A stretch of 64,000 nucleotides of DNA, from NCBI GenBank assembly GCA_029891385.1, contig CM057230.1, forward strand, positions 48,587,414 through 48,651,413, written 5' to 3'. The position numbers and the translations under genes were made by a program. A model generated the notes under the pieces. That model did not search any database and was not told the origin of the DNA. It saw only the letters and a program-made list of their open reading frames with translations. Every line of letters begins with the position of its first letter. The first letter of the stretch is position 1. The DNA is from Erythroxylum novogranatense. Its lineage: Eukaryota > Streptophyta > Magnoliopsida > Malpighiales > Erythroxylaceae. Shown piece after piece: positions 30,701 through 42,114 of this stretch.

Positions 30701-33700
30701 GTCCAGTTTTCTCCTGGAAATTAGAACACACATTTACCCTCATGAAAAAATTGAGAATTATCCCAAATTCACTTCCTCTATTGCAATGTCATTCATAACA
30801 ATTTCAACTATCAACATTATTCCATTAAACTCTCTAATATCTACTCATTTCATTCATCACTTGCATCCGATTCTCATCATCCACAAAATCCTATCTTTCA
30901 TTTCCTTAATGTCTCACTTATGTAAATATATATGTATATATATACTAACCCTTTTTGCTCAACATTCAGCATCATCATCCATATACAAATTCATATTCCA
31001 TGTCCATACACAAATCCATATTTCATTAACATCATAAGATAAATGTTTACAAAACTTTAATGGCATTCCAAGCCATATTACATCGTCAATATCAAAAATC
31101 TAAAATACAACAAAAGATACAAAATCTCATAATTCTCAACATATGTCTAGCGTCTTATTTTTACGTTAATCTAACTTAAGATACAACATTTGCATAATCA
31201 AATGATGCCTTGACTTTCTTTCACCCGATCTCTTTCTCAACACCTGGAGATGGGAATGAAAGGGGGGTGAGCTTTATAGCTCGTGGGTAATATGCTTATA
31301 ACGAATAATAAACAAAGCCATTCAAAAAGTTCATTCTCATAGAAAATTCTTGTTGAATCATAAAACACACGTTTCTCAAAATTTTTATCACGTAATCAAA
31401 ATCACAACAACACAATTCATACATTTTTCAACTTATTCACAATTCATAAACACATAAGCACATCAAAAATAGTTTGGGTAGATCCAAAATAGAACGCATT
31501 ACACATTTCCCCTAAGGGTCCTGTGTAGCCGTGAATAGAACGTACTATCGCAATCTCACAAAATGATCTTGCGTAGTCGTGAACTTATGGGAGTCCGCGA
31601 GGGAGCTCCATGCCACTAGCTGGCAGGCGGAAGAAGCCTTCAAACAAGTTCACTTGACTTAACTTAGGGGACCACCACAAACTTACATAACATGTAATTC
31701 ATGACTTGAAAACTAATTGCCCAAATGACACATTTTTGAAAACTTGTCTTTCATAAGCATGACATATTTCATATGCATTTCCAAAACTCAATTTCATAAA
31801 CATAAAGTCCTTTCAAAATCATTTACATATCATAATTCATCATCCAAAATTCATACACCAAAATATCTAGAAATTTCACAAATCATTCAAAAGCAACAAT
31901 TGCCACAATAATAAAGCAATGAGAAATCATTTTATTCTTTTGACTAAAAAGAAAACATAATGGCTCATTATCTTATTATAAACATGAAACTCATCTTATT
32001 TTCTTGCTCATAATCTTGCTAAAAAATGCCCTCTTCCCTTGTTCCTCTTTCTTTCCTTGATTCCCTTTACCAATGACAAAAATCCCCAAATCAATAGGCA
32101 TTCAAATTGAGAAACTCACAATACATAATCACTAAAATTGATCTTAGGAAGCTTAAACCCATACATTTCTTAAGCTTTATGAACCAAAATCTTTCTAAAA
32201 ATCTAAAAAATCAAACATACTCTTACCTTGATTCTTCACCAAACAATGTGTTTCTTGGCTCCAATGGAAGCTCTCATCCTCCTCTTTCTTTTTCCTTCTT
32301 GAATGAACTTCAAAATCCCTCTTGAAAACCAATAAATGAAGAAACCATAGCTTTCTCCTTCCTTTGTCTCAAAACCGAACCCTGTCCTTACTTTCTCTCC
32401 AAATTTTCATTTCTCCTCTTCTTCTTCTAATTTTCATTGCTTCCTTCTTCTTTAGAAGCAAGACCACCTTTTATTTACAATATTGTCATTAATGAGTGTA
32501 CAAAGACCCTTATGCCCTTCCTTATATGCCTTGTAACTTAAATGACTTAAGTGGTCTTCCCAAAAAGCCCTCATACATACATACTCTTGCTACTTAATTC
32601 AACTAAACCATATTTTAAAATCCTACCAACATTAACATAATAATGAACTCCAAATAGAATAATTAATCTAGCAAGACCTCAAAATTTATTTAAATCATGC
32701 TTAACTCCTTCCAAAGATCAAGACCCTTTTTTTCATGTAATTGAAGGAATTTGATAACAGTTCCTTTTAGAAAAATGTTTCTCATTGTCTTAATTTCCTA
32801 ATGACACCAAAATCATTCAATTTGGTTCAAAAATTCAAAATTTATATCCCAAAATATTTCCGAACTACCCTTATACTGAAACAATATTCTGTGCACAACT
32901 TCCATACAAAAATTGAAATTCTTCGAGGCTAAATTAGAACTCGATTTCATCAGATAATTTATAGTCCTATTTCTCTAGTTTAGTCCAAATTAAGAATCAT
33001 CTCATTTGGATAACTAGAGAAAAAGTTATGACTAAAATACCAAAGCATACTCAATGAACATGTTTCAACTATATTTTCCAGCTTATGACTTCCAACATAT
33101 CACATATAACCCATCTTATCCTAACTATCCTTTCTACTTCATTTTAAATTCAAAACTTCTTCTTTTCTTTACACATAAATAATCGCTAAAATTTTTTATT
33201 TCATATTTCTAACTTCCAAGAAAATTTTGGGGTCCAACAGGAGTACTAAAGGAACATTCCTTAACAAGTGTAATAACGATTCAAAAACTAACTATGAATA
33301 CTAATTTAACTAGGACTCTAGAAATCTTATTTCAATTTATATCCTTAACGTTATAAAGAATCCTAATTAGAGTAAAAATTAACCCCATAATATGTCTTAA
33401 CCCAAATAGGAACTTTATAATAACTATAAAATAATACTAACATGGTTTGGGCTTTATAAGTAAGTTGTAGCACAATTGCAATAAAGCATGATTAATAATA
33501 AACAAAATAAATTAAACCTTTACATCGTAATTACGCAAATTGTGCTTTATCTAACTCAAACAAATGGACCAATTGTTAGACATTCTCCAATTCTTGTTCT
33601 TCATGTATTAGGCATATTCCATTTTCAATATGTAGAATGTGATTAATCTTGGCAATTCATCTTATTCATCTTGAACAACCTCGTTTTTTTGCATCTTTAT

Positions 33701-35816
33701 GATTAATCCTTGAAAAACTATATTTATTATTGGGTTTCCAATTCCTTGTAATAGATCATAAGAATGGTTGGAAGTAGGTCCTACTTAAGAATATTCGTTA
33801 TTTAATACTTAGCAAGTTCTCACCATCTACCTCGATTAATTCATTGAATTGTAAAGGAGATATGAAACTATAAAGCCATTAGTTTAAAATTAAAATAGAA
33901 AAGTGTGATTACTTGGAAGACTAATAAGAATATCATTTCTAAAATTTGTCAAAAGATGGTGGGAGTAAAATAATAGATGAATTGAATTTAAGTAAAATAG
34001 GAAATTTAAAGATACAAGATTACCAAAGAAATGATTATCCACTTCAATTGTATTGGAGACATCTCTTGGAAGAAGTTCTCTAATAAATTCAATTATGAGA
34101 CTCATCAGTAATTTTCAAATAATAAGAGGACTTGAATAGAAAAATAAAATAAAAGTAAACAATGTTAGAGTATGTTCAAACTTTTAAAGAATGAGTAAAA
34201 TAATGTCCAACCAAATTAGTGTAAAATTTTAGAAAAATTATTGACTATTTTGTAATATTCTTAATAGGCTAAAAGATATATACTTTTCCGAAGTTTAAAG
34301 AAATTTAGAAAAACCTTTTATTTTAAAATTGAAAAACTCTTTTAGTTTTCAATTTTCATAAAACTCTTTATCTTAGACTTCGTTTAAAAATAATAATGAA
34401 ACACATGTAGTATGAATATCATACATGAATTGATCAAATGTCATATAGTAATGCAATTAAGCTCTTAAATTTAACTCAAACTAATTAAATGACTTAAATT
34501 AATATTTAAGATCATTATAATAAATTATTAGTTTAAGTCGATTTAAGTAGTTTAGTTTGAGTTTAAGAGCTAAGTTTAATCGCTATATAATCAATATTTT
34601 ATTATTCTATGTTTAATATTCATACTACACGTGCTTTATCGTTATTTTTAACCAAAGTAACCAAAACTAAAAGGAGTTGTTTAAATTTTTTAAAGATTAT
34701 GGAGTTTTCTAAAGTTTTTTAATTATAGTCTCGGTCTTTTACCCTTCTTAATAATACTATAGAAAAGTAAAGTGAGAAAACAAATTAAGATATTATAATA
34801 AGTTGAATAAAAGCATAATTATTCATGAACCTCTAATGGGGTTAATACAAAAATTGCATTCTCTTTTTTTAAAATATAAAATACTGCTTTTTCATATTTT
34901 TATTTAAATTTCAAATATTTTTATTATGCCTAATCAGTTCAAGAAATTTGGACTGTTATACTAGGTTTGAACAATTGAAAAAAAAAGGTATTGAATTCAA
35001 TGAAACATATAAAATTTTGAAATTATAAAAATATTTGTTAATTGTAAAATGCATAATCATTTTGCATGGCATAATGTTAACAATTTCTTATCATTGCTTA
35101 TATCTATTTTTAAAAATGTTTTTTGAAATTCTAACTTCTTTTAGAGTGTATCTAAATCTTCAATAACTTTTATCTTATTGTTATTTAAACATATTTATTC
35201 ACAAGTGTATTTACAATTTTTATTATTGATATTGTGTGACTTGCTGTGTGTCTATAACTCTTATGCAAGTGTGAAGTACCCTTAGACATATGACCTATTT
35301 GAAATAGTTAATACAATTGTTTTATGCATGAACGTATAGGTCAAAATGTTTTAGGAGATTATAGATGTACAATATATTTTCATGCATATGGGTTTTGCGA
35401 TAAAATATAGTTATTTTCATTTTAATTGGGTTTTAAATCATTTTACATGTTTTCATGTGAGTTCTAAACGTTAATATATTATATTAATTTTCGAAAAGGT
35501 TTTGTCTTCAACATAGAACTGAAATGAAAAAAATGTGACATAAAAAGTTGGCGCTTGGAAAACATCCAATTACATTATACTTCAGCAGGAAAAACTAAAA
35601 AAAAAAAAGATAGTGAATACCATGATTAATTAATTTCATTTCATTTGCATTTTATATTGGATGATTGTGCAGATTGTGATACTAACCAGTGAAGAAGAAA
35701 GGAAAGGTATGTTAAGAGAAATTGGTGGTGAAGTCGTACCAGAGGAGTATGGTGGTCAAGCAAAAATTGTGCTGCTCCAAGATGCAGTAATGCCACCACT
35801 AGGACTAGAGGCTTAG
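24752..35816 (+). CDS. Sec14-like CRAL-TRIO phosphatidylinositol transfer protein
   Basis: Six exons: 24752-24820, 24985-25240, 26856-26892, 27100-27217, 27424-27534 and 35673-35816. All introns are GT..AG and the joined frame is 735 nt (244 residues plus stop). Exon 2 is CRAL-TRIO N-terminal (KYGDPTLLRFLVARSMNPEKAA, then FVQWHKWRSTFVPNGF). The rest is the lipid-binding fold: DGHPLLIVKVRNHTPSKDQ, RFVVHLLDKTIAS, KLIAILDLHQITYKNVDVRG, AYYPERLGKLFVLNMPRFF, VPEEYGGQAKI. The size and the YPERLGKL and P..YGG motifs fit the short Sec14-like plant subgroup (At1g01630/At4g08690 type). Members bind phosphatidylinositol or other lipids and move them between membranes. The ATG is the first in the leader exon. 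Intron 5 is 8138 bases, full of retroelements, yet both borders and phase 0 fit, so it may still splice. Confidence 0.9.
25241..26855 (+). other. Intron 2 of the Sec14 gene, with an unexplained GC-richer block
   Basis: 25277-25680 is less AT-rich than its surroundings and has a near-palindrome GGCCGGTGACCGGC near 25592. 25690-26410 is AT-rich with short inverted phrases around 'aaaagtacttttaaaa', like many small plant MITEs, but no clean ends or target duplication were found. Confidence 0.35.
27535..28065. other. Start of the giant intron, AT-rich
   Basis: GTATGT donor at 27535. The remainder is AT-rich without recognisable features. Confidence 0.4.
28066..28500 (-). pseudogene. Ty3/Gypsy gag fragment
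   Basis: The minus-strand frame 28066-28251 reads MKLKLGIVKFTNSASIWWDQ, matching the 'FTDYALVWWDQL' region of plant Gypsy retrotransposon gag proteins; it continues FVINKCRKRERG..W.QI. Weaker gag-like sequence extends to about 28500 in other frames. It is internal to a minus-strand element whose primer site and LTR lie to the right (29313 on). It sits in the Sec14 gene intron and cannot encode full gag. Confidence 0.65.
29313..29647 (-). mobile_element. Decayed primer site and LTR start of the minus-strand Gypsy element
   Basis: The minus strand at 29313-29324 reads TAGTATTAGAGC, the TGGTATCAGAGC initiator-Met primer site with one G-to-A and one C-to-T change. A TG at 29330 (TGCGAACCTTAGG) can be the LTR edge. 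The LTR is interrupted at 29648 by the nested element and its remnant may resume after 33244. 28501-29312 between gag and primer site is AT-rich leader without a gene. Confidence 0.5.
29682..29694 (-). other. Primer-binding site (initiator-Met tRNA)
   Basis: The minus strand reads TGGTATCAGAGCA, complementary to the 3' end of plant initiator-Met tRNA. It lies four bases from the LTR edge at 29699. Confidence 0.85.
30252..30360. repeat. GATC-centred palindromes in the LTR
   Basis: A GC-rich island in AT-rich DNA with repeated self-complementary words: GTCGCGATCACGAC, TCGCGATCGTGAC, GTCGCGATCGCGATGA, ACTCGCGATC. Related words occur at 4419-4429, 13528-13565 and 40128-40325. Confidence 0.85.
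33245..34252. other. Intron sequence right of the nested element
   Basis: It probably begins with the rest of the interrupted minus-strand Gypsy LTR, but its end was not identified. No gene. Confidence 0.3.
34253..34757. mobile_element. Fold-back MITE, copy 1 (~0.5 kb)
   Basis: Almost the whole segment is an imperfect inverted repeat centred near 34505. The left arm starts 'taatattcttaataggctaaaag'; the right arm reversed starts 'tagtattattaagaagggtaaaag'. Both arms contain 'gtagtatgaatat' and 'agctcttaaa.tt.aactcaaact'. Homologous to 56385-56885. Exact ends and target duplication are uncertain. Confidence 0.75.
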
Positions 35817-36269
35817 TCCCTATTAACTCACTATATTACATAAACACCTTACGTTTTTATAGTGTAGTGTTAATAAATGGTTCCCATTGGCACTTGGCAG
35901 GTCCACTCATTTGAATATGTATATCACCCACTTCCTAGATTTCGCTCTTAAAGACATCATGTGAAAGGTACTTAATTAAATAAAGGGGTTGAAATTAGCT
36001 TAACCAAATTATTGAATTCTTTTTTGGTGATCGAGAATTTCGTTTGAACCAAAAATAAGAAATTACAATCAGACAAGGGATAAATATCAACAACCCTACA
36101 CTTACATAGAAAAATATCATACCCTACACTTAGTAGCTAATTTCAATCCCAGAACACAACACAACTAAACACACTAGTAGACTCAAACTTAACACACACC
36201 AAACACTAGCAATTTGCACTCAGCCACACGCTAGTAGATTTAACACAATAAGAGAGCAATTTCACATAT
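35817..36269 (+). other. 3' UTR of the Sec14 gene, then spacer
   Basis: Immediately after the TAG, 'aataaatgg' (about 35872) and 'aattaaataaagg' (about 35974) are possible polyadenylation elements. From about 36010 the sequence looks like the leader of the following Copia fragment. Confidence 0.4.
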
Positions 36270-37760
36270 AACATGTCAAAAAATAATCTCCTTACATTGC
36301 CATTCAACCAAATCACCAATTTTTTAGCTACACTGTTGGACTCTACGAACTAATTAGTATGGAGAAATCAAATACAAGCTATTCTTATGACCTCATATCT
36401 CTTTGGTTACATTGACGAGATCATTTCACCTCTGGGACAAAACTCGGAGTCCCAATCCATTGAATACGTCCAATGGAAGAAAATTGATGAATTGGTTTAC
36501 TATTTCACCACTGGATCACTCTCTAGCTCAATTGTACAACTTGCACTTAGACATACCACGACTCGCAATCTCTGGGTAGGACTTGAAGACCATTTCATGC
36601 AACAGTCAACATCTCAATGATCTCTCCTCTGCCAAAAACTCCACACTCTAAAACAAGGCTCTAGCATCGTTATCGACTACCTTAATGTTATATCTAATAC
36701 TGTAGAAAAACTCACTGCCATTGGAGATTTAATCTTAGATGACAACATCGTACTCTTCATCTTAAACATATTACTTGCAAAATTTGAGTCATTTATCACA
36801 ATCATAGAAAATCGCAACATTGACATTACCTTTGCAAAATTTAGAATAAAACTTTTGCTCCATGGGTAGCAACTGATCTCCTTCAATGCGCCATCTCAAT
36901 CGGATTCTGCATTCGCTGCCTTCTCCAACAACAACAATTTCCCATTTTTCCTTACACTCTTCACCTTCGTGATATATAGATTGTTCCTTACATCACTACT
37001 AATCTTTTATCTGTTATAAAATTTGTCATTGATAATTCTTTTGTCATTGAATTATCCATCTAGTTATGTTATGAAGGACCTCAAATCCATAATTGCACTT
37101 CTTGTGGGCCCCATCCATAACAACCTTTATCCAATGAAGATTCCAATGCACTTAACATATCCAATTACACTCATAGTTGCTTTAACTTAATAAATTTGTA
37201 TAATGAACGCCTTGGTCATCCATGTCACTCCATATTATCTAAATTAGGTCATATTTTGCATTTTAAAAAATGTCATCAATCCATGTACTTCTTGCCTTCA
37301 ACGTAAAAGTATTTGTCTTCATTTCCTATATCTTCACGAATTTATGTCAAACCTTTAAAACTAATTTATTGTGATATTTGGGATCGTTCCTTGTCTCTTT
37401 CTCACTCTAGTTATTGATATTTCATTATCTTTATGGATTACTTTAGTCATTTTACTTGGAATTTTCCTCTAATTCACAAAACCCATGCCTTACTTCGTTT
37501 TCAATTTTTTAAAACCACCACTAAAAATCTCAACTTTTCAATGCTATGGAGCTCCTAAACTCACCAAAGGCGCCTTTCCTAACTATCTTCTTTTCAGTGG
37601 TATCATTCTTTACATCTCTTGCCCCTATACACCCTAAGAAAATGTTCTTGCTGAACGTAAAATTTGTCACATTAATGAAATTGGTCTCACCCTTCTTCTT
37701 CATGCCTCCCTCTCCAAGTTGTTTTGGTTCGAAGCATTCACCACTGATTTGGACATTCGG
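36270..37760 (+). pseudogene. Ty1/Copia gag to integrase fragment, dead
   Basis: Gag is seen at about 36290-36900 (LVWRNQIQAILMTSYLFGYID, then NLWVGLEDHFMQQS, VIDYLNVISNTVEKLTAIGD). A GAG-pre-integrase motif lies near 37205-37300 (ERLGHPCHSILSKLGH-like), then integrase core pieces (DIWDRS, FMDYFSHFTW-like) and finally, near 37600-37745, residues like 'ISCPYTP.ENVLAERK..HINEIGLTLLLHASL' covering the last acidic residue region. Stops and frameshifts are common. Reverse transcriptase and LTRs were not found. Confidence 0.8.
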
Positions 37761-38455
37761 GTCATTGCAGGAGTGGGGTACTACAAATATAGCCTTTGAT
37801 TTGGACATTTTGGTTGCCAGACATGTTTCCGTCTTGTTTTTGTCTGTGTACAGTGAGGGGGAACAATTAGGGTCCCTCATGTTGCTGGCAAGGTATCCTT
37901 GGTAAGGGGTTAGAGATTGCCACCTCTGGTAATCTCTCGCTGTACATAATTTTTATTTAATTATAAATTTACTTAATTATAAAAAAAACACTAATTGATA
38001 TGAATTTTCTAATATAATAATGTATAAATTTTTAGATAGATCTAATACAAACAACATTAAAACAATTAAACAAAAACGTCTCAAATCCCTCTTCCATAAG
38101 AATCTTAAACTCTATGATAATGTCTTCTCTTAATTTAATTGGCATCATTGTAAAATATGGATTTTTTTTGTTCATTTTCTATTTTTGGTTTGGAAGGTGA
38201 TGTGAAAACTCTTAATTTTGTCTTTTAGCCATATTGGCAAATACTAACCAAACTACTTATTGGTTAAAAAACGATAAAAAAACTATACAATATTGTGTCA
38301 AAATTAGATTTAAAAAAACCAAGTATTTTGGATGGTACCAATTGGTACTATAAATACTAGCAAATTATCATATCATTGAAATTTTAAAAAATAAGGGAAC
38401 AATTTAAAAAATTGTTATTGTTACCTCCTCTAACTAACTTTCGATGTATCAATCA
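37761..38455. other. Intergenic, nothing recognised
   Basis: A short GC-normal stretch to about 37930, then AT-rich DNA without a gene. Confidence 0.4.
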
Positions 38456-38850
38456 ATTGCTCTACAAGAAGAAAAAATTTGGAATAAAATTTACTTTATA
38501 GCTTAGGAAATCCCAATAGGACCAAAACATAGCAAACCCACAAAGAAAATCTTATGAGAAAGCTATTTGGGTTCAATTTACCTTGGCCTTACACTATTAC
38601 TGATATTAAAGAGCTCTTTAACTAGCATGGAAATGTATTTGATGTTGAGGTTCTTTTCCCCTTAAAATTTTTTATTTCTTTATCATCATTACTTTCTTTG
38701 TTTGTATTTATGACTATATACTATGGGGCTTGATAGTTTTATTTATTTCTATTTGTAGGTCATAAAGCAGAAAAATAGGAAGAGTAGAGGCTTTTTGTTT
38801 CTGACATTGTCCTTCGGAGATGAAACTTAGGCTATTATTAATAAATTCTA
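38456..38850 (+). pseudogene. RRM protein pseudogene (chloroplast RNA-binding type)
   Basis: 38563-38649 translates LFGFNLPWPYTITDIKELFN, stop, HGNVFDVE. After a 109-base GT..AG intron (38650-38758) it continues VIKQKNRKSRGFLFLTLSFG, DET, stop, AIINKFYSY. RNP2 (LFGFNL) and RNP1 (KSRGFLFL) are recognisable. It resembles the second RRM of chloroplast ribonucleoproteins such as Arabidopsis At2g35410. The two stops stand where CAG (Gln) and probably a Glu/Ala codon are expected. The retained intron shows a genomic duplicate, not a processed copy. Only about one RRM is left. Confidence 0.75.
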
Positions 38851-39885
38851 CTCTTATGTATGTGTTTAACTAGATTTTCTACTTTTGATAAATTCTCTTT
38901 TCTAGTTTTTTGTTAAGAAGATAAGCTTGCTTGTAATAGGACTTTGATAAACCAAAATTTGATGCTTATATGAACACAAAATTGTTTATGCTATAATTAG
39001 AATTTGAAAAGTTGTTATACAAAAATTTCTATTATTATGAATGTTTGAAATAGGGAGTAAGCAAAGTAGAAAAACTATATAACACAATATATTGCAGTAC
39101 TTTATAACCCATATGAATATTTTACGCTTTAAAAATTATTTAAAATAATAACTAATATGGACTAGTATCAATATTGTATTATCTCAAAACCAAAATCAAC
39201 AAAAGAATCCAATTTGATATTTGCAACATTACATTACATAATTCTTATTCTTTGGAATGAACATATACTCATTATTAAGTCCAATAGTGGCATAAACCAA
39301 GAAGTACCCATTATTATTACCAACAATGTTTAGAGAAATAGTAATTAGGTTTTTTATTCTGGCGAAATTCTAGTAACCTTTCTTCTTCTTTTTTTTAATC
39401 TATAATGACAATATCACTTTCCAATATGGAATCATTATTAGATCTAGTCATCTATAGGAGCATTCTTAATCTGCTCATTGACTTGTAGATTATGGGTGCC
39501 CGACTAAACATGTATACTTACAAATTTCCATCTTTGAATTTTTGTTACTTGTAGATTATACGTGCTCGACTATAAATGTATAGTTACAATTTTCCATCAT
39601 TGATATCATCCTTATCTCTCTATTCTACCCATGGTGAGAATCTCTTCTACCCAAGTTATTGCTTGTTTTAATTTCTCAGTAAGTTGTGTTTTGCAAGTTT
39701 ATTTCTTGACTAAAATCTCTTAAAGTTGTTCTCACAAAAATTCTTTCTTTGTTTAGAGCAATGCATTAATTTAATCTCTTAGACAATCATAATGAATGGA
39801 GAGCCAATAACACTCACTAAAAGTTCACCATATCTCCATACTTATATACATTGATCATTGAAGTTCTTACTAGACCAATCGATTT
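38851..39885. other. AT-rich intergenic, nothing recognised
   Basis: Contains a ~60 base near-duplicate ('cttgtagattat.ggtgc.cgact.aa.atgtat') near 39481 and 39548. No gene. Confidence 0.4.
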
Positions 39886-41401
39886 TGATAAGTATGAATT
39901 GCATCATATTTTAAGGTTGAATTCGATATGTATTTAATTATTTATTTAATTGTTTAGTATGTGTTTGGAGAATTATGTTAATTTGTGTTTATTTACGTTA
40001 AGTTTTTTTATGGGTTAGAATAAGTCTTTAATCTTAATTATTATATTTTTGAGGTACCTTGATGTGTTTGTTAGTGTTTTAGGGTCAACATCAAAGAACG
40101 GAAAAATTTCAGAGAGACTCGGGCTGAAATAATGGCCCATGATCGTGGCAAACAAGTCACGATCATGATAGAAGCACTGGAGTCAACCCACAATTGTGGC
40201 CCATATGCAACGGTCATGCTAGAAACCCAAGACATGGACCATGATTGTGACCTGCTTGCCACGACTGTGATAGAAGGTTCAGATGTGGCCCCAATGATCG
40301 TGGCCTATAGGGCCACAGTCATGGCTATGTTGGGTAAACATTTAGAAAATTCAAATTTTGAGGGATTTTTTGGACCATTTCAACCCTGGAAAAACCCTAG
40401 GGCTTCCCAACAAACAATAAGTATATAAAGAATAAGACAAAGAAAAGGAGGAGCTTTTTGCATCAGCTACCATTGAGAAATCTTAGAGAGAGTTCATCGA
40501 GAGATTAAGAAAGAGAAGAAGGAAGAGAGACATAGAGAAGAAGCTGACGTGAAGTACTTCCTAGAATAGGAGGTTTCCCAACATTGCTGCCTCCATCATC
40601 CATTCAGATCTTGTTTCCGATGTATTTTCAATTTTATTTATGTATAGAATAGTAAAAAATCGAAGATGATAAGATTTTGTGAATGTTGAGGAATGTCTAA
40701 ACTAAACTTTGGGTTTTTACTTTTGATTTAATAAAGTTTGATTGTTTGTGTTCTTACTAGATTGATTGTGATTTAATTATTGCAATTACATAATTTAATG
40801 ATAAATTGAGAGGGTGAAATGAGTGAAAAATTATTAAACTGGACTAACAAGAGTTAGGTAATTTAATAGAACGAGAATTAAATCAATCGATAAATCATGT
40901 CAAGAGAGATCTTGCATAGTTTTTGATAGTTTATTAGTCAACTTCATATCTAATTAGGGCTGTCATTAGATTATTAATCGAGAGATTGCAATTGCTACAA
41001 TCTGATTATGGTTTATAAATTAAGGTTAATGGTTATAACTTGAGAGAGAGTAATCAACCCTAGGACTATCTAGAGCTGATAATCCAGTATTTTATAATCA
41101 ATTAGGTTAGCATTAAGGATAGGTAAAATTCCCTTCTCTCTCAATTGGTAGGTCCTTAGGTTGTGAGTATGTGTTGCAATTTGTTAAATTTTTAATATTT
41201 CGTGATTGATTCTTGAGTTGAATTATTTGATTGAATTGCATTATTGTTTTAGTTTAGTTACATTTGAATTTTTGCAATTTGTTTGGCCTTAGATTTTAGG
41301 ATTAAATTAACTATCCTCGTGGGATTAACATTTTAGATACTACGTGAACGACTCGTACGCTTGCAAAATATCGAGGTTAAATATTAAACTTACATATATC
41401 A
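39886..41401 (+). mobile_element. Athila/Tat-like LTR (~1.5 kb) with degenerate primer site
   Basis: It starts TGATAAGTATGAATTGCATC, sharing TGATAAG with the LTR at 13143, and ends ATATATCA. Near the end is the 'cctcgtgggattaac' phrase typical of these LTRs. 41402-41424 (aaaaactgcgattagatact) is followed by 'aaggcacaattagag', consistent with a decayed tRNA-Asp-type primer site and leader. 40128-40325 carries GATC-centred palindromes. The 98-residue ORF there is a product of those repeats. Confidence 0.55.
40128..40325. repeat. Degenerate GATC-centred palindrome cluster
   Basis: Words such as CATGATCGTGG, GTCACGATCATGAT, CATGATTGTGACC, CCACGACTGTGAT and ATGATCGTGGCC recur at spacings of about 25-60 bases. 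Confidence 0.7.
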
Positions 41402-41424
41402 AAAAACTGCGATTAGATACTAAG

Positions 41425-42114
41425 GCACAATTAGAGTTGTAATTCTTAACATTTCCTTATATGATTTATTAGATAAGACTCCTAATTGATCAGTAGGCCA
41501 TTGAATTTTGAACCCCATCTGTTGAGTTAGCTTATAGTCTACATAGCGAAATAAGTAGTCTAGTTTTAGTAGAGAGCTCAAGATTGAATTGATTCTCTTA
41601 AATTACCTATTTCCAGTTAGTTAACATAGAATTATTATCTTAAAATGATAAAAGGAATTATTTCTCAATAAAGGGCCTATTGAACTCTAATTATCCAACC
41701 ATGAAAGAGCTTTAGAACCATCATGCAACCTAATTCTGATCCTAGGGTAAATGCTCCCTTAACTTGAAGATATTTTGTATTGTCTATAAGGACTCTTGTT
41801 TTACTTAACACAACCAAAAATCAATATATATCAAGTAATGTTAGTGTATCCATCCTACCCATAGAGACTCCTTATCTATAAGCAATCTCCAAATGTGTTT
41901 AACTAGTAGTATTTTATTTGTAAGCTTTAATGGGGTGTTTCTGAGCCCCCATTTTTTTTCTTAGGAAGACAAGTTACATTCTAAGCCATCTCTGTTACAT
42001 ATGAAGAGTTACAAGCTCCTACCCAAAGAAAGCTCCTAAGATATTTCTCAATAGTGAATTAAGAAGAGCAATATGTGCAAATCAGTGGATATTAAGGGAA
42101 TTCAACATTGAATT
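41425..42114 (+). other. Probable leader of the LTR element, split by the CACTA insertion
   Basis: Non-coding. If the LTR call is right, this is 5' internal sequence that resumes after 55904. Confidence 0.35.

Larger units (their letters stand above)
29648..33239 (-). mobile_element. Nested long-LTR element, solo-LTR-like, with target duplication
   Basis: It begins TGTTGGATCCCGC and ends GGGGTCCAACA, and is flanked by GGAGT on both sides (29643-29647 and 33240-33244), a 5-base target duplication. On the minus strand a ~3.54 kb LTR (33239 to 29699) is followed by TTTTTGGTATCAGAGC, an initiator-Met primer site. After only about 50 bases a second copy of the LTR terminus AAGCGGGATCCAACA closes the element. 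The internal gag-pol region is therefore gone, probably by unequal recombination that left the primer site. The interior is homologous to the LTR at 1-3315. Confidence 0.9.

Noticed and set aside
37546..37905. 119-residue plus-strand and 116-residue minus-strand ORFs
   Set aside because: The plus-strand codons follow Copia integrase only in a shifted frame; these ORFs are shadows of the dead element.
40132..40428. 98-residue ORF, plus a 63-residue ORF on the other strand
   Set aside because: Both are created by the GATC-centred palindromes in an LTR; the symmetry opens frames on both strands.
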